Assembly: GCF_014127105.1 (NCBI RefSeq)
Contig: NZ_CP059902.1
Location: 1,087,001 to 1,151,000 of the forward strand
Direction of reading: 5' to 3'
Length of the DNA: 64,000 nt
Origin: Devosia sp. MC521
GTDB taxonomy: Bacteria; Pseudomonadota; Alphaproteobacteria; Rhizobiales; Devosiaceae
Shown here in pieces: positions 51,722 through 60,748 of the stretch. Each line of letters starts with the position of its first letter. Position 1 is the first letter of the stretch. Under the pieces are notes generated by a model. It was not told where the DNA came from. It saw nothing but the letters and a program-made list of their open reading frames with translations, and ran no database searches. A program made the position numbers and the translations under genes.

Positions 51722-52687
51722 TTACTTGGCGTAGAAATCGCCGAGGTAGAATTCAGACGCTGGCTGAACGCTCTCAACCTTGCCGAAGGTCACATAGAGC
51801 TGCGCCATGGTGTCGAGCCAGGAATTGACCGAACCATTGATGGTCAGGCCAACCAGCTCTTCCGAGTTTGGCTGGGTCGCAAGCGAAGCTTCTGCCTGCA
51901 ATGGCTCAACTGGAACGCCAAGGAAATCTGCGGTGATGGTGACGGACTCGTCGAGGTTGTCACGGCGGAAGTCGATGGCTTCCTTGATTACCGCATTGAC
52001 CTTGCGAATGGTGTCGCCGTCTTCAGCCATGGTGTTGGAGACGATGAACGAGCTTGGGAAAGCCACAGCCGGGAAGAAGTCGGCGTTAGACGACAGTTCC
52101 TTCAGCTCTGGAATACGCTGACGAATGATGTCAACGAATGGGTACCAGATGCCCGCTGCATCGACCTGACCGGAGGCAAATGCGGTCACGATGGTGCTTG
52201 GGTCCATCATGATCGGCTCGATGTCAGCAAGGGTCATGCCTGCTTCTTCAAGCGCGAGGCGCATCAGCATGTCGCCCGAAGTGCCTTCAGGAATAGCAAC
52301 GCGCTTGCCGCGAAGGTCTTCCATCGACTCAATGCCTGGCTGGGCAATAACGCGGTCGGTCGAGCCGAGCGCGTTGATCGCGATAACCTTGGCCTGACCG
52401 GAAGCAGGAAGCCACAGAGCGCCTGGTCCGATGTAAGCAAAGTCAAGCGAACCAGCGCCAAGAGCCTGAACCTGGATCGGGCCGTTGGTGAAAACGCTCA
52501 GATCAGCCTTAAGACCATGCTTGGTCCACAGGTCCTGCTTGGTCGCAATTGCTGCAACACTGCTGCCGAAGTAGTCAGCGATATAGCCCATGCGGATTGG
52601 GGTCAGGTCCTGAGCCGAAACTGGCACGAGGCAAACGCTGGTCAGGGCAATCCCTGCCATCAACTTGATAAAGCTACGCTTTTTCAT
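51722..52687 (-). CDS. ABC substrate-binding protein, sulfonate/taurine/nitrate (SsuA/TauA) type
   Basis: 321 residues with a signal peptide about 1-25 (LVPVSAQD). NMT1/SsuA-like layout: IRMGYIADYFGSSVAAIATKQ, DFAYIGPGALWLPASGQ, DLRGKRVAIPEGTSGDMLMR and QVDAAGIWYPF. Follows the ATPase gene by 24 bases and precedes the sulfatase. With a sulfatase and FGE downstream, sulfate esters are the probable cargo. Confidence 0.9.
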   Translation of the reverse strand: MKKRSFIKLMAGIALTSVCLVPVSAQDLTPIRMGYIADYFGSSVAAIATKQDLWTKHGLKADLSVFTNGPIQVQALGAGSLDFAYIGPGALWLPASGQAKVIAINALGSTDRVIAQPGIESMEDLRGKRVAIPEGTSGDMLMRLALEEAGMTLADIEPIMMDPSTIVTAFASGQVDAAGIWYPFVDIIRQRIPELKELSSNADFFPAVAFPSSFIVSNTMAEDGDTIRKVNAVIKEAIDFRRDNLDESVTITADFLGVPVEPLQAEASLATQPNSEELVGLTINGSVNSWLDTMAQLYVTFGKVESVQPASEFYLGDFYAK

Positions 52688-52711
52688 ATCATCACTCTCC
52701 CTTGAGTTTTC

Positions 52712-53494
52712 TTATGAATGGCTTGGCTGCGAGTAAACAGCGTGCCAAACCTTATTGCGGATTTCCGCAAATTCTGGCGACAGACGCAGTTCGTCATTGC
52801 GCGGGTAGGGGAGATCAACATTGATGACCTCCTGCAGGCGGCCCGGGCGGGCGGCCATGACGATTACGCGATTGGCGAGATAGACGGCCTCGTCAACGTC
52901 GTGGGTAATAAACATCACCGTGCGGCGTTCTTTAGACCACGTGTCGAGCAACTGATCCTGCATACGGACGCGGGTCAGCGCATCGAGCGCGCCGAAAGGC
53001 TCATCCATCAGGAGAACCTTTGGGTTCACCGCATAGGCACGAGCAATCGCGCAGCGCTGCTTCATGCCGCCCGAGAGCATCTTGGGCAGCGCATCGGCGA
53101 AGTCGCTGAGGCCCACGAGACCGATATAGTGGTCCGCAATGCGACGGCGCTCTGTCTTGTCGATGCCCTTGAGCTTGAGGCCAAACTCAACGTTCTCGCG
53201 AACGGTCAGCCATGGGAACAGCGCGTATTGCTGGAAGATAACACCCCGGTCGGGGCCCGGGCCGTTGACGGGTTCACCGTCAACGAGGCACTGGCCGCTC
53301 GTGACATCGAGTAGGCCTGCCACAATGTTCATGGCTGTGGACTTGCCGCAACCGGAAGGGCCTACAACGGTGATGAACTCGCCATCGTAAACATCGAGAT
53401 TGAGATTCTGCAGCGCGGTGAAATTGCCCTTATCGGTGCCAAATTCACGGCCAACATTCTCAAAACGGATTTTGACGTCTTGCGTGTTCGACAT
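52712..53494 (-). CDS. ABC ATP-binding protein, SsuB/TauB type
   Basis: 260 residues from ATG 53494; the longer open frame upstream runs through the permease gene and is not used. Walker A GPSGCGKST near residue 45, Q-loop FQQYALFPWLTVRENV, signature LSGGMKQRCAIARA near 145 and Walker B VLLMDEPFGALDALTR, all typical of the taurine/nitrate/sulfonate subgroup. Separated from the permease gene by 2 bases. Confidence 0.92.
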   Translation of the reverse strand: MSNTQDVKIRFENVGREFGTDKGNFTALQNLNLDVYDGEFITVVGPSGCGKSTAMNIVAGLLDVTSGQCLVDGEPVNGPGPDRGVIFQQYALFPWLTVRENVEFGLKLKGIDKTERRRIADHYIGLVGLSDFADALPKMLSGGMKQRCAIARAYAVNPKVLLMDEPFGALDALTRVRMQDQLLDTWSKERRTVMFITHDVDEAVYLANRVIVMAARPGRLQEVINVDLPYPRNDELRLSPEFAEIRNKVWHAVYSQPSHS

Positions 53495-53496
53495 GC

Positions 53497-54291
53497 TTAG
53501 ATTCTTTCCTGCCAGACGGTCAGCTTGCGCTCGGTGAAGCTGACGACGCGATCCATGATCAGGCCCAATACGCCGATAGAAATCAGCGATACGAAGATGA
53601 CCGGCAGATCGTAGTAGAGCTGGCCCTGCTGCATGCGGAAGCCGAGGCCCGCCTGCGCTGCGATCAGTTCTGCTGCCACAACTGTTGCCCATGCGGAGCC
53701 GAGACCAATGCGGAAACCAACCAGAATGAAGGGGGTCGATGCTGGGATAACCACGCGTGTGAAGATGACCCAGTCCGACGCGCCCAGAACGCGAGCGGCG
53801 TTGATGAAGGTCTTGTCGACGCTGATCACGCCCTGATACGCAGCAACAACCGACGACAGGAACGAGGCCAGGAAGATCACGAAGATCTTGGGCGTTTCGT
53901 CGATGCCCATGGTCACAATAGCGAGCGGAATGATCGCCAGTGGTGGGATCACGCGGAAGAACTGGATCCAAGGATCGATCAGACCACGCGCAACCTTATA
54001 CCACCCCATCAAGAACCCGACTGGGATCGCAAGGAGTACGCCAAGGGCAAAGCCGGTGAGAACGCGTGTCAGAGACGCCCGCACGTCTACCCACCACTGA
54101 CCAGAGCTAAACGAGCGAATGAACCGTTCGAGTACTTCTACGGGGCCGGGCAAAGGGGTGGTGGTCAGCGACGTAGCAATCCACCAGAGAGCCAGACCAC
54201 CAGAGATAGACAGCGTGGTCAGCATCACAGCTGATCTGTCCACGGTGAAGCCTGATTTACGCGCTGGAGGCGCAGCTTCGGTATCTCCCAT
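53497..54291 (-). CDS. ABC permease, SsuC/TauC type
   Basis: 264 residues from ATG 54291, selected because AAGGA is 7 bases upstream (ATG 54312 would overlap the ROK gene). Six hydrophobic helices and the EAA loop [23 protein letters not shown]. Follows the ROK regulator by 4 bases. Inner-membrane channel of the sulfonate/sulfate-ester importer. Confidence 0.92.
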   Translation of the reverse strand: MGDTEAAPPARKSGFTVDRSAVMLTTLSISGGLALWWIATSLTTTPLPGPVEVLERFIRSFSSGQWWVDVRASLTRVLTGFALGVLLAIPVGFLMGWYKVARGLIDPWIQFFRVIPPLAIIPLAIVTMGIDETPKIFVIFLASFLSSVVAAYQGVISVDKTFINAARVLGASDWVIFTRVVIPASTPFILVGFRIGLGSAWATVVAAELIAAQAGLGFRMQQGQLYYDLPVIFVSLISIGVLGLIMDRVVSFTERKLTVWQERI

Positions 54292-54295
54292 TGAA

Positions 54296-55444
54296 CTATC
54301 CTTCAAAGACATATTTCTCGAGCGCGACACAGGCAGCCCCAAGGGCGCCAGCATCGGGCACTAAGTGAGCACGTTCGATCCGAACGCCTTCAAACTGGCG
54401 CATCAGACGTGGGGTGAGATCAGATTTGAGCTGATCGATGAATTCTTGTGGTGCTTCGCCCAAATGACCGCCGAGCAAAATCAGATCGGGGCCGAGTAGG
54501 GTGATGGATGTGGCCAGGGTCTGCACGAATTGCTCGTAGGGCAGGGCCCAAACCTCAGCATTGGCGCGTGCAGCCGCGATCAATCCCTCTTCGGGCACGT
54601 GATCGAGTTGTAACGCCGACAACAGAGCTGGTTCAGAGAAGCGGGCTTCCAGACAGCCACGTGTGCCGCACACACAGGTGAGGCCGTGCGGCTCGACCAC
54701 CACATGGCCGATTTCGATTGGGCCGGGCGAATTGGCTTCGCCATTGCGGAAATGCACAAGGCCCGCGCCAAGACCGGATCGCATATAGATATGCAAAACC
54801 GAAGCATTGCCCGCCCCAGCGCCATAGATGGCTTCCGCCAAGGCAATGGCCGAGGCGTTGTGTTCGAGCACGACGGGCAAAGCTAGTCTCTGTTCGATAC
54901 GGTCCGCGAAGGGCACCGCTTGCCCAGAGCGTTCGAGTTTCGAATAGAGATTTGAGCGCTTGGCCGCGTCGACCTTACCGGGAACGCCCACGCCAACACC
55001 GGCTATTCTGGTGCGCGGGAGCTGGCTGTCTTCGATGAGTCTGTTGGAAATTTTGCTCACCAAATCAATCATGTCGTCGACTGTCGTCTTCGTCTGATCG
55101 AAGTTGGCGCTGGCCGTCTGCTGCACGTTCAGGGCAGAGTCCACCAAAGCAACGCTAATGCGTCCATAGCCAATATTGGCGCCAATGACGTAAGCGCCAC
55201 TGGGGTTGAACGCGAGCAGGGATGGGGGACGGCCCATTGGGCTAGGCGCTGTCGTGTCGGCTTCTAAAACCAGACCGCGGGAAATGGATGCAGCCGCCAG
55301 CTTGGTCAGCACCGATGCAGAAACACAGATACCCCTTGCCAGATCAGCTCGTGACTGTGCACCGCCATCGCGCAGCATAGTCAGCAATTTCCCGGACGTG
55401 CTTTTCACAGCCCAATTCCCCCACAGATCGGAAATATCTTTCAT
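54296..55444 (-). CDS. ROK-family transcriptional regulator (NagC/XylR type)
   Basis: 382 residues: N-terminal winged helix ([29 protein letters not shown] in part) and a ROK sugar-kinase-like domain with zinc motif [15 protein letters not shown] and ATP/sugar residues EIGHVVVEP. Such repressors respond to sugars or sugar derivatives, suggesting the imported sulfate ester carries a sugar, for example a sulfated polysaccharide fragment. First gene of the importer-sulfatase operon; its promoter has an inverted repeat overlapping the start codon. Confidence 0.9.
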   Translation of the reverse strand: MKDISDLWGNWAVKSTSGKLLTMLRDGGAQSRADLARGICVSASVLTKLAAASISRGLVLEADTTAPSPMGRPPSLLAFNPSGAYVIGANIGYGRISVALVDSALNVQQTASANFDQTKTTVDDMIDLVSKISNRLIEDSQLPRTRIAGVGVGVPGKVDAAKRSNLYSKLERSGQAVPFADRIEQRLALPVVLEHNASAIALAEAIYGAGAGNASVLHIYMRSGLGAGLVHFRNGEANSPGPIEIGHVVVEPHGLTCVCGTRGCLEARFSEPALLSALQLDHVPEEGLIAAARANAEVWALPYEQFVQTLATSITLLGPDLILLGGHLGEAPQEFIDQLKSDLTPRLMRQFEGVRIERAHLVPDAGALGAACVALEKYVFEG

Positions 55445-55471
55445 ACTTTCTTTCTACTGACAAGAAAGTAT
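55443..55471. promoter_or_regulatory. Inverted repeat at the ROK regulator start (likely own operator)
   Basis: ATACTTTCT (55443-55451) and AGAAAGTAT (55463-55471), perfect 9-base arms with 11-base spacer. It overlaps the first two bases of the ROK start codon and lies over the ribosome-binding zone, so binding would block transcription or translation of the operon. Confidence 0.6.
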
Positions 55472-55655
55472 TTTCGTTGGTGATGAGGGCGTGTTTCTGG
55501 GCATTTTTCGCGCCACCTCTTTGGTGCGCATGGCTTTTTGGGTCAAGTCCTAGCCCCGTAGACACTTGGGCGCTACGACATCACAGGAATGTCACAGCGT
55601 CCAAACTGACTCGGGTCAGCACCGAATTCGCCGCTCAATCGGGGTCGTTTATGCC

Positions 55656-56273
55656 TTAGCGGGGGCGGATCGCGTCTTTCGTGCGCAGCCAGGGAAGCAA
55701 CCCATCCAAGAATCGTGTGGCCGACGGCATGAAGTGGCGGCCGTGATGCGAGAACGGATCAAGGCTCGTGACGATCATGCGCCCCTTGGTCGTCACATCG
55801 TCGATGTAGAGGATCGGCCGATTGTCAGGGCCAGTCGCCAACACTTCAGCGCCTTCTGGCACATTGTAGAAGCCGTGCAGATGCCAGGTGATCGCCTTGT
55901 GGTCGATGTATTGGAAGAGGCTATGCTCAGGCTTGGCTATTTCTGTCCCCAGCGTTTCACCCGGCGTCAGCCACCACCAAAAATTGGTCGGGCAGGGGTC
56001 AAAGCTGACGTTTGGCAGCCACTGCTCATTCTTGCTGCGGCCACTGGCGAACAGCGTCCCGCCACGCTCCAGAAAATCGAGCAGAACCTGCTGCTTGGCC
56101 AAGATGCGATGCACCGGCGTGTGGCACGGAACGATGAGCACATCATGCCCTTCTAGCGCTTCGGCCGAGAGCTCTTCTGGGCGTAGGGCCAGGTCAAAAT
56201 ACTCGCGAAAGCGCGGTCCTTCGAGGCATTCGAGCTGGAAGCAGGCGCCAGAGTTTACAAACACAACGCCCAT
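55656..56273 (-). CDS. Class I glutamine-amidotransferase-fold protein of unknown function (1)
   Basis: 205 residues with an amidotransferase/ThuA-like alpha-beta pattern: DVLIVPCHTPVHR, LLDFLERGGTLFASGRSKNEQW, GRMIVTSLDPFSHHG. The position equivalent to a nucleophile elbow reads ASGRS, without Cys. It resembles the preceding protein (56273) and shares the layout of a family member that binds rather than hydrolyses. Last gene of a five-gene operon beginning with a siderophore-type binding protein. Confidence 0.65.
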   Translation of the reverse strand: MGVVFVNSGACFQLECLEGPRFREYFDLALRPEELSAEALEGHDVLIVPCHTPVHRILAKQQVLLDFLERGGTLFASGRSKNEQWLPNVSFDPCPTNFWWWLTPGETLGTEIAKPEHSLFQYIDHKAITWHLHGFYNVPEGAEVLATGPDNRPILYIDDVTTKGRMIVTSLDPFSHHGRHFMPSATRFLDGLLPWLRTKDAIRPR

Positions 56274-56881
56274 TACATCTCTCCCTTACACCAAGCCACG
56301 AGCTTGGGTGCCATTGCCTTGCGCGCATCGGGTTGGTTGCCCACTACCCAAAGGTCATTGCCGGAGTGGTTGAACACCACGCCCCCCTTTGGACGCTCCC
56401 AAATCCAGTCGACCGGAACCTGTCGCTCCCCAAAAACCTGAATGGCTTCTGCCCCTTCCGGCATAGGGTTGTGGCCGCGCCCATAAAAGCCCACCACACC
56501 CTTATTGGACTCAAGCGCTTCCGTGGGCACGTCAGCAAAGATGGCGTGCTCACGCAGGCGGAAGAGATTGAAGTCTGGACGCTTCGGCTTTTCCATCGGC
56601 ACGAAAATACCCGGACCATCAATGAAGGGGCGCAGCATGTGGCACATGATGGCGATGCGGCCGCCACGATCCAGAAGCGCCTCTAGCTGAGGCTTGATGT
56701 CCATCAGGGCAATCTGATCAACCGCCAGCGGCAGGATCAGACCTTTGGCATCGGCGAGATCATCCTCTGTAACATCGGACTGACGCAGCCAGCGCAGATC
56801 ACCGGCCGCAACGCTTGGCTCAAAGCTGGAGGCAACGCCTCCGTCTCCATTGTGCAGGAGGACCACTGGCGCTCTGGTCAT
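56273..56881 (-). CDS. Class I glutamine-amidotransferase-fold protein of unknown function (2)
   Basis: 202 residues. LEALLDRGGRIAIMCHMLRPFIDG contains Cys-His at the nucleophile-elbow position (shown: GRIAIMCHMLRPF), followed by EHAIFADVP and GVVFNHSGNDLWVVGNQPD. Related to the next gene (55656) by overall order of strands. Stop/start overlaps with both neighbours. Could process or sense the imported chelate; no reaction can be assigned. Confidence 0.65.
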   Translation of the reverse strand: MTRAPVVLLHNGDGGVASSFEPSVAAGDLRWLRQSDVTEDDLADAKGLILPLAVDQIALMDIKPQLEALLDRGGRIAIMCHMLRPFIDGPGIFVPMEKPKRPDFNLFRLREHAIFADVPTEALESNKGVVGFYGRGHNPMPEGAEAIQVFGERQVPVDWIWERPKGGVVFNHSGNDLWVVGNQPDARKAMAPKLVAWCKGEM

Positions 56882-57675
56882 TGTGAAAGCTCTCGTAGAA
56901 TTTGAGTGTATTTAGGCGCGATCAGAACGTCGCCATCGGCAGTGACGGATTTCGAAACCGGCACTGAGAAGGTGTCTTCAAGCAACTGCTCGGTGAGGGT
57001 CGTACCCACCGGACCAAAAACTGGTCCGCGTGTTTTAGACAAGACCAAAACCTGCCCGCCGCACACTAAGGCATGCTCTGGATCATGTGTGGTGACGATC
57101 ACGGTATTGCCACGCTCGCGCAGGCGCTGGATTGCGGCGATCACCTGCATCTGATTGGCAATATCGAGATGCGACGTCGGCTCATCCAGCACCACCACTT
57201 GCGATTGTTGCGCCAGCGCCCGCGCAATGCGCACCATCTGGCGTTGACCTCCCGAGAGCGACGGCAGCTCACGATCGGCGAGGTCGGCAACGCCCATCAC
57301 CTCAAGCACCGCCGAGGCGATCTCCTCGTCCTTCTTGCCCGGACGTTCAAACAGCCCCAAGTGCGGTGCGCGCCCGGTGAGCACGGTTTCGCGCACAGTC
57401 AGCGCAAAGGTCATGTTCTCGCTCTGCGAAACCAAGGCGATGGCCTTCGCGCGATCGCGAATGCTCATCTCTTTCAGCGGCTTGCCGAGCAGTGTCACAG
57501 TGCCACTGATGGGGTTAGAGAGCCCGGTAATGGCGCGCAGCAACGTCGTTTTGCCAACGCCATTGGGCCCGAGAATATTGAGAACGTCGCCTTTTGCGAG
57601 GTCGCAATTGAGGTCGCGGACCAGCACGTTCTTGCCATAGCCGGTGGCGACTTTGCTGAGGCCGAGGGCGGTCAT
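56878..57675 (-). CDS. Siderophore/haem-type ABC ATP-binding protein
   Basis: 265 residues from ATG 57675 (ATGA overlap with the permease stop). Walker A GPNGVGKTT near residue 38, signature LSGGQRQMVRIARAL near 135 and Walker B VVLDEPTSHLD. FecE/FepC subgroup. Couples ATP hydrolysis to the FecCD-type permease. Confidence 0.92.
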   Translation of the reverse strand: MTALGLSKVATGYGKNVLVRDLNCDLAKGDVLNILGPNGVGKTTLLRAITGLSNPISGTVTLLGKPLKEMSIRDRAKAIALVSQSENMTFALTVRETVLTGRAPHLGLFERPGKKDEEIASAVLEVMGVADLADRELPSLSGGQRQMVRIARALAQQSQVVVLDEPTSHLDIANQMQVIAAIQRLRERGNTVIVTTHDPEHALVCGGQVLVLSKTRGPVFGPVGTTLTEQLLEDTFSVPVSKSVTADGDVLIAPKYTQILRELSQ

Positions 57676-58706
57676 GACCAACCCTTTCCGCTACGTGCAA
57701 GCAGGACGGCAAAGAACGGCGCGCCGACGAGGGCGGTGACGATGCCCAGCGGAATTTCCGCCATGACGAGGGTGCGGGCGAGCGTATCGACGATCAGCAA
57801 GAACGTCGCGCCCAGTGCCATCGACATCGGAATGAGTTTGACGTGGTCGGGGCCGACAATCATGCGCGCCAGATGCGGGGCAACAAGCCCAACCCAACCG
57901 ACGATCCCGCAGGTCGAAACTGCGGCCGCACAGAGTAGGGTGCCAAGCGTGATGTGCAAAATGCGCTCGCGCTTGACGTTCACGCCAAGCAGCTGCGCCT
58001 GTTCATCGCCAGAGGTGAGCAGGTTCAGTCGCCAGCGCAGCAGATAGACCAGCACCATCGCCGGGATCGCCACCACGGCGATATTGATGAATGCATCCGT
58101 GCCAGCAGCGGAGAGCGAACCGAGTAGCCAATATTCGATCACCGGCAGCTTGTTCTCGGTGTCGGCGGTATATTTCAGAAGGCCGAGGAGGGCGGTGAAC
58201 ACCGAGCTCGTAATCGTGCCGGAGAGGATCAACACCAGCGTGTTGGAATTCTTATAAAGCCGCGCCAGAAGCACAGCCGCAATCACTGCCAGACCGCCAA
58301 AGGCAAAGGCATAAAGCTGAATGGTGAGCGTGCCGCCGCCCTGCAAAATCGCGACAGCCGCACCAAAACCGGCACCGGCGGAAACGCCGAGCAAGAAGGG
58401 ACTGACCAGCGGATTGCGGAAGACGCCTTGGAAGCTCACGCCGCTCGACGCCAGACACGCGCCAACCAGCAAAGCAACGCCGATGCGCGGCAAGCGGATA
58501 TTGAAAATGACCGTTTCAACGCGCGCATTCCAATCGACGGGAATGTCGATAAAGCGCGACAGGATCACTTTGATAACAGTAACAGGATCAATGCCGTAGC
58601 GGCCTGCATTCATGGCGAAAAGGCTCGCCGCGATCATGCAAACGCAGGTGATAGGCAAGGCGGCGCCGGACAAAGTCCGGCGCACAAGGCTGTCGCGATT
58701 AGTCAC
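57672..58706 (-). CDS. FecCD-family ABC permease (second)
   Basis: 344 residues with a GTG start at 58706 overlapping the binding-protein stop. About nine helices; NIRLPRIGVALLVGACLASSG, NPLVSPFLLGVSAGAGFG and CGIVGWVGLVAPHLARMIVG are family marks. Forms an importer with the adjacent ATPase and binding protein. Confidence 0.92.
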   Translation of the reverse strand: MTNRDSLVRRTLSGAALPITCVCMIAASLFAMNAGRYGIDPVTVIKVILSRFIDIPVDWNARVETVIFNIRLPRIGVALLVGACLASSGVSFQGVFRNPLVSPFLLGVSAGAGFGAAVAILQGGGTLTIQLYAFAFGGLAVIAAVLLARLYKNSNTLVLILSGTITSSVFTALLGLLKYTADTENKLPVIEYWLLGSLSAAGTDAFINIAVVAIPAMVLVYLLRWRLNLLTSGDEQAQLLGVNVKRERILHITLGTLLCAAAVSTCGIVGWVGLVAPHLARMIVGPDHVKLIPMSMALGATFLLIVDTLARTLVMAEIPLGIVTALVGAPFFAVLLARSGKGWS

Positions 58707-59748
58707 GCGCGTAACCGATGCGGTAGAAGGTCTGGTAATAGTCCTGAACTATCGCTTCTAGGTCGAGATCGGCATAGAGTTCTGGATAGAACAGCGAGCC
58801 GAGATAGGCTTCGCCGAGGCCAAGGCTTTCTGGAGCCGGATGGCCATTCGGACGCACGAATTCTGGCAGCAGGTAAACCTTGCCGTTCTTGACGGCGTCG
58901 ATTTCGGCCCATTCGGCCTTGGTGGTGATCGCCTCATAGGCCTCCACCGAACGCTCTTCGACGATGATCACTTCCGGGTTCCACGCCAGAACCTGCTCAA
59001 GCGTCACGGTTGCGTTGCCGTGCAACTCGCCAGCGACGTTAAAGCCACCAGCCTGTTCGATGATCAGGCCAGTATACTTGCCCGCGCCACGGGTGCTGGT
59101 TTCGGACGAGGCGAGATAGACGCGGGTGCGGTCTTCTTCTGGGATGCCTGCGGTGCGTTCATCCGCAATCGCACGACCCTTTTCCATCGCCGCGACGAGC
59201 TTTTCGGCCTGTTCTTCCTTGCCGTAAATCTCACCGAGCAGTTCCACAGCCCCGGTCACGCCAGCGGTGTAGGCGGCCTTCTCGTCTTCCAGCTCTGGGT
59301 CGGTCTTGCCATATTGGCTTTCCGGCAGGTCCGCAAAGGCAAGCGCGATGGTTGGGATATTGGCGTCTTCAAGCTGCTTGATAACGGCCGCATCCATAAA
59401 GTGTGGGATGATCACCAGATCAGGGTCCAGCTCCAGCAGGCTTTCCATGTTCACCGCGCGCAATTCGCCTGGCTTGGCGATGTCGATGAACTCGGGCGTG
59501 ATCTTGCGGAAGCCGGGGCTCAGGCGCTTGTCCCAATCCACCAGAACGCCCGCCACCTGCGCTGTCGCATCCAGCTGTGCAACCACATCGAGCGCCTGGT
59601 GGAAGAGAACGACCGAGCGCTCAATCTTATCGGCGACAACAACTTCACGACCCATCTGGTCGGTAAAGCTACGGTCGGCGAAAGCCGGGGTGGCGATCAA
59701 AGCGATAGCAGTTGCGAGCGTAAGGGAGCGTGCGAAGGGGAGACGCAT
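58699..59748 (-). CDS. Periplasmic iron/siderophore-type ABC substrate-binding protein
   Basis: 349 residues from ATG 59748; the longer frame upstream is discarded because the signal peptide (TLATAIALIATPAFADR) starts here. TroA/FepB fold: FTDQMGREVVVADKIERSVVL, MESLLELDPDLVIIPHFMD, LEQVLAWNPEVIIVEE. First gene of a five-gene operon. Cargo could be a ferric chelate or another metal complex; no receptor gene adjoins it. Confidence 0.9.
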   Translation of the reverse strand: MRLPFARSLTLATAIALIATPAFADRSFTDQMGREVVVADKIERSVVLFHQALDVVAQLDATAQVAGVLVDWDKRLSPGFRKITPEFIDIAKPGELRAVNMESLLELDPDLVIIPHFMDAAVIKQLEDANIPTIALAFADLPESQYGKTDPELEDEKAAYTAGVTGAVELLGEIYGKEEQAEKLVAAMEKGRAIADERTAGIPEEDRTRVYLASSETSTRGAGKYTGLIIEQAGGFNVAGELHGNATVTLEQVLAWNPEVIIVEERSVEAYEAITTKAEWAEIDAVKNGKVYLLPEFVRPNGHPAPESLGLGEAYLGSLFYPELYADLDLEAIVQDYYQTFYRIGYARD

Positions 59749-59957
59749 AATACAAACCTGATCTAGGAACTCAGATTTGCGTGCTCTATTGCCATTCGCC
59801 GCCGAGTCCAAGCCCCGGCCTAGCCGATTTAAGCCATTGGTTTTGAAATGATTGTTGATAACATGATGGAGTGGTTCATGTTTTCGGTCGACAGCGCCCC
59901 GCGCCGAGACCTTCTGACGCACAAACACTACGCAGCGTGGAAAAGCCCCCGCGCCAT

Positions 59958-59986
59958 AAAAATAGCCCCGCCGTTGGGCGAGGCTA
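59958..59986 (-). terminator. Terminator of the FAH-family/ABC operon
   Basis: Minus strand TAGCCTCGCCC, CAAC-type loop, GGCGGGGCTA, then TTTTTATGG (plus 59963-59986 stem, T run 59958-59962). About 50 bases beyond the FAH-family stop. Confidence 0.7.
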
Positions 59987-60034
59987 AAAACCTTGTGGTG
60001 CCGTGCGAGCGGGGTGGCCCGCGAAAGGTTTGCG

Positions 60035-60733
60035 TTATTCAGCGGCGAGAATGTTCAGGCTGATGGGCTCGAGGCCTTCAACGCCGCCTTCGATGCTCTG
60101 ACCGGCAACGACAGCACCGACACCGGCAGGGGTGCCCGTGTAGATCACGTCGCCGGGCTGCAGGTGATAGTAGTGCGAGAGGTGCGAGAGCAGCTCTGGA
60201 ACCGACCAGACCAGATCGGAGAGCTTTGCGTCTTGGCGGGTTTCGCCGTCCACCTTGAGCCAAATCGACTGCTCGCCAATCGCACCAAATTCCGCAGCCG
60301 GAGTGATCGCGGTCAAAACAGCTGACTGTTCAAAATCCTTGCCGAAATCCCACGGACGACCCTTGGCGCGTGCGACGAGCTGGAGGTCGCGGCGCGTCAT
60401 GTCGAGGCCACAGGCGTAGCCGAACACCGCATCACTGACCTCATCGATAGACGCCTTAAACAGCGGCTTGCCGATGACCACGACGAATTCCATTTCGTAA
60501 TGGTAGTTCTCAGTGCCCGGCGGATAAGGGATCGACGAGCCATTGGCCGTCAAAGCCAGAGGGTTCTTGAGGAAATAGAATGGTGTCTCGCGATCGACCT
60601 CAACACCCATTTCCTTGGCGTGGTCGGCATAGTTGCGACCCACGCAGAAGATACGGTGAACCGGATAGAGATCGTCGGTTCCGACAACTGGAACTGCCGG
60701 GAAAGACGGGTCAGCAAAGAGACGATTAGACAT
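60035..60733 (-). CDS. Fumarylacetoacetate hydrolase (FAH) family protein
   Basis: 232 residues of the single-domain FAH fold: IFCVGRNYADHAKEMG, PFYFLKNPLAL, EMEFVVVIG (metal-binding Glu residues), GYACGLDMTRRDLQ, KDFEQSAVLT and GDVIYTGTPAGVG. The family includes fumarylpyruvate hydrolase, acylpyruvases and oxaloacetate decarboxylases that split C-C bonds in aromatic catabolites. Follows an SsuABC-like importer, which suggests the cargo is or becomes a 2,4-dioxo acid. Length and motifs best fit the fumarylpyruvate hydrolase/acylpyruvase group. Confidence 0.88.
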   Translation of the reverse strand: MSNRLFADPSFPAVPVVGTDDLYPVHRIFCVGRNYADHAKEMGVEVDRETPFYFLKNPLALTANGSSIPYPPGTENYHYEMEFVVVIGKPLFKASIDEVSDAVFGYACGLDMTRRDLQLVARAKGRPWDFGKDFEQSAVLTAITPAAEFGAIGEQSIWLKVDGETRQDAKLSDLVWSVPELLSHLSHYYHLQPGDVIYTGTPAGVGAVVAGQSIEGGVEGLEPISLNILAAE

Positions 60734-60748
60734 AGAAAACCTTATTTA

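Noticed and set aside
53494-53971. N-terminal extension of the SsuB-like ATPase up to 53971
   Set aside because: It runs through the permease gene in another frame; the ATPase core and normal start are at 53494.
57073-58047. 324-codon plus-strand ORF opposite the iron ABC genes
   Set aside because: Antisense shadow over two recognisable ABC genes.
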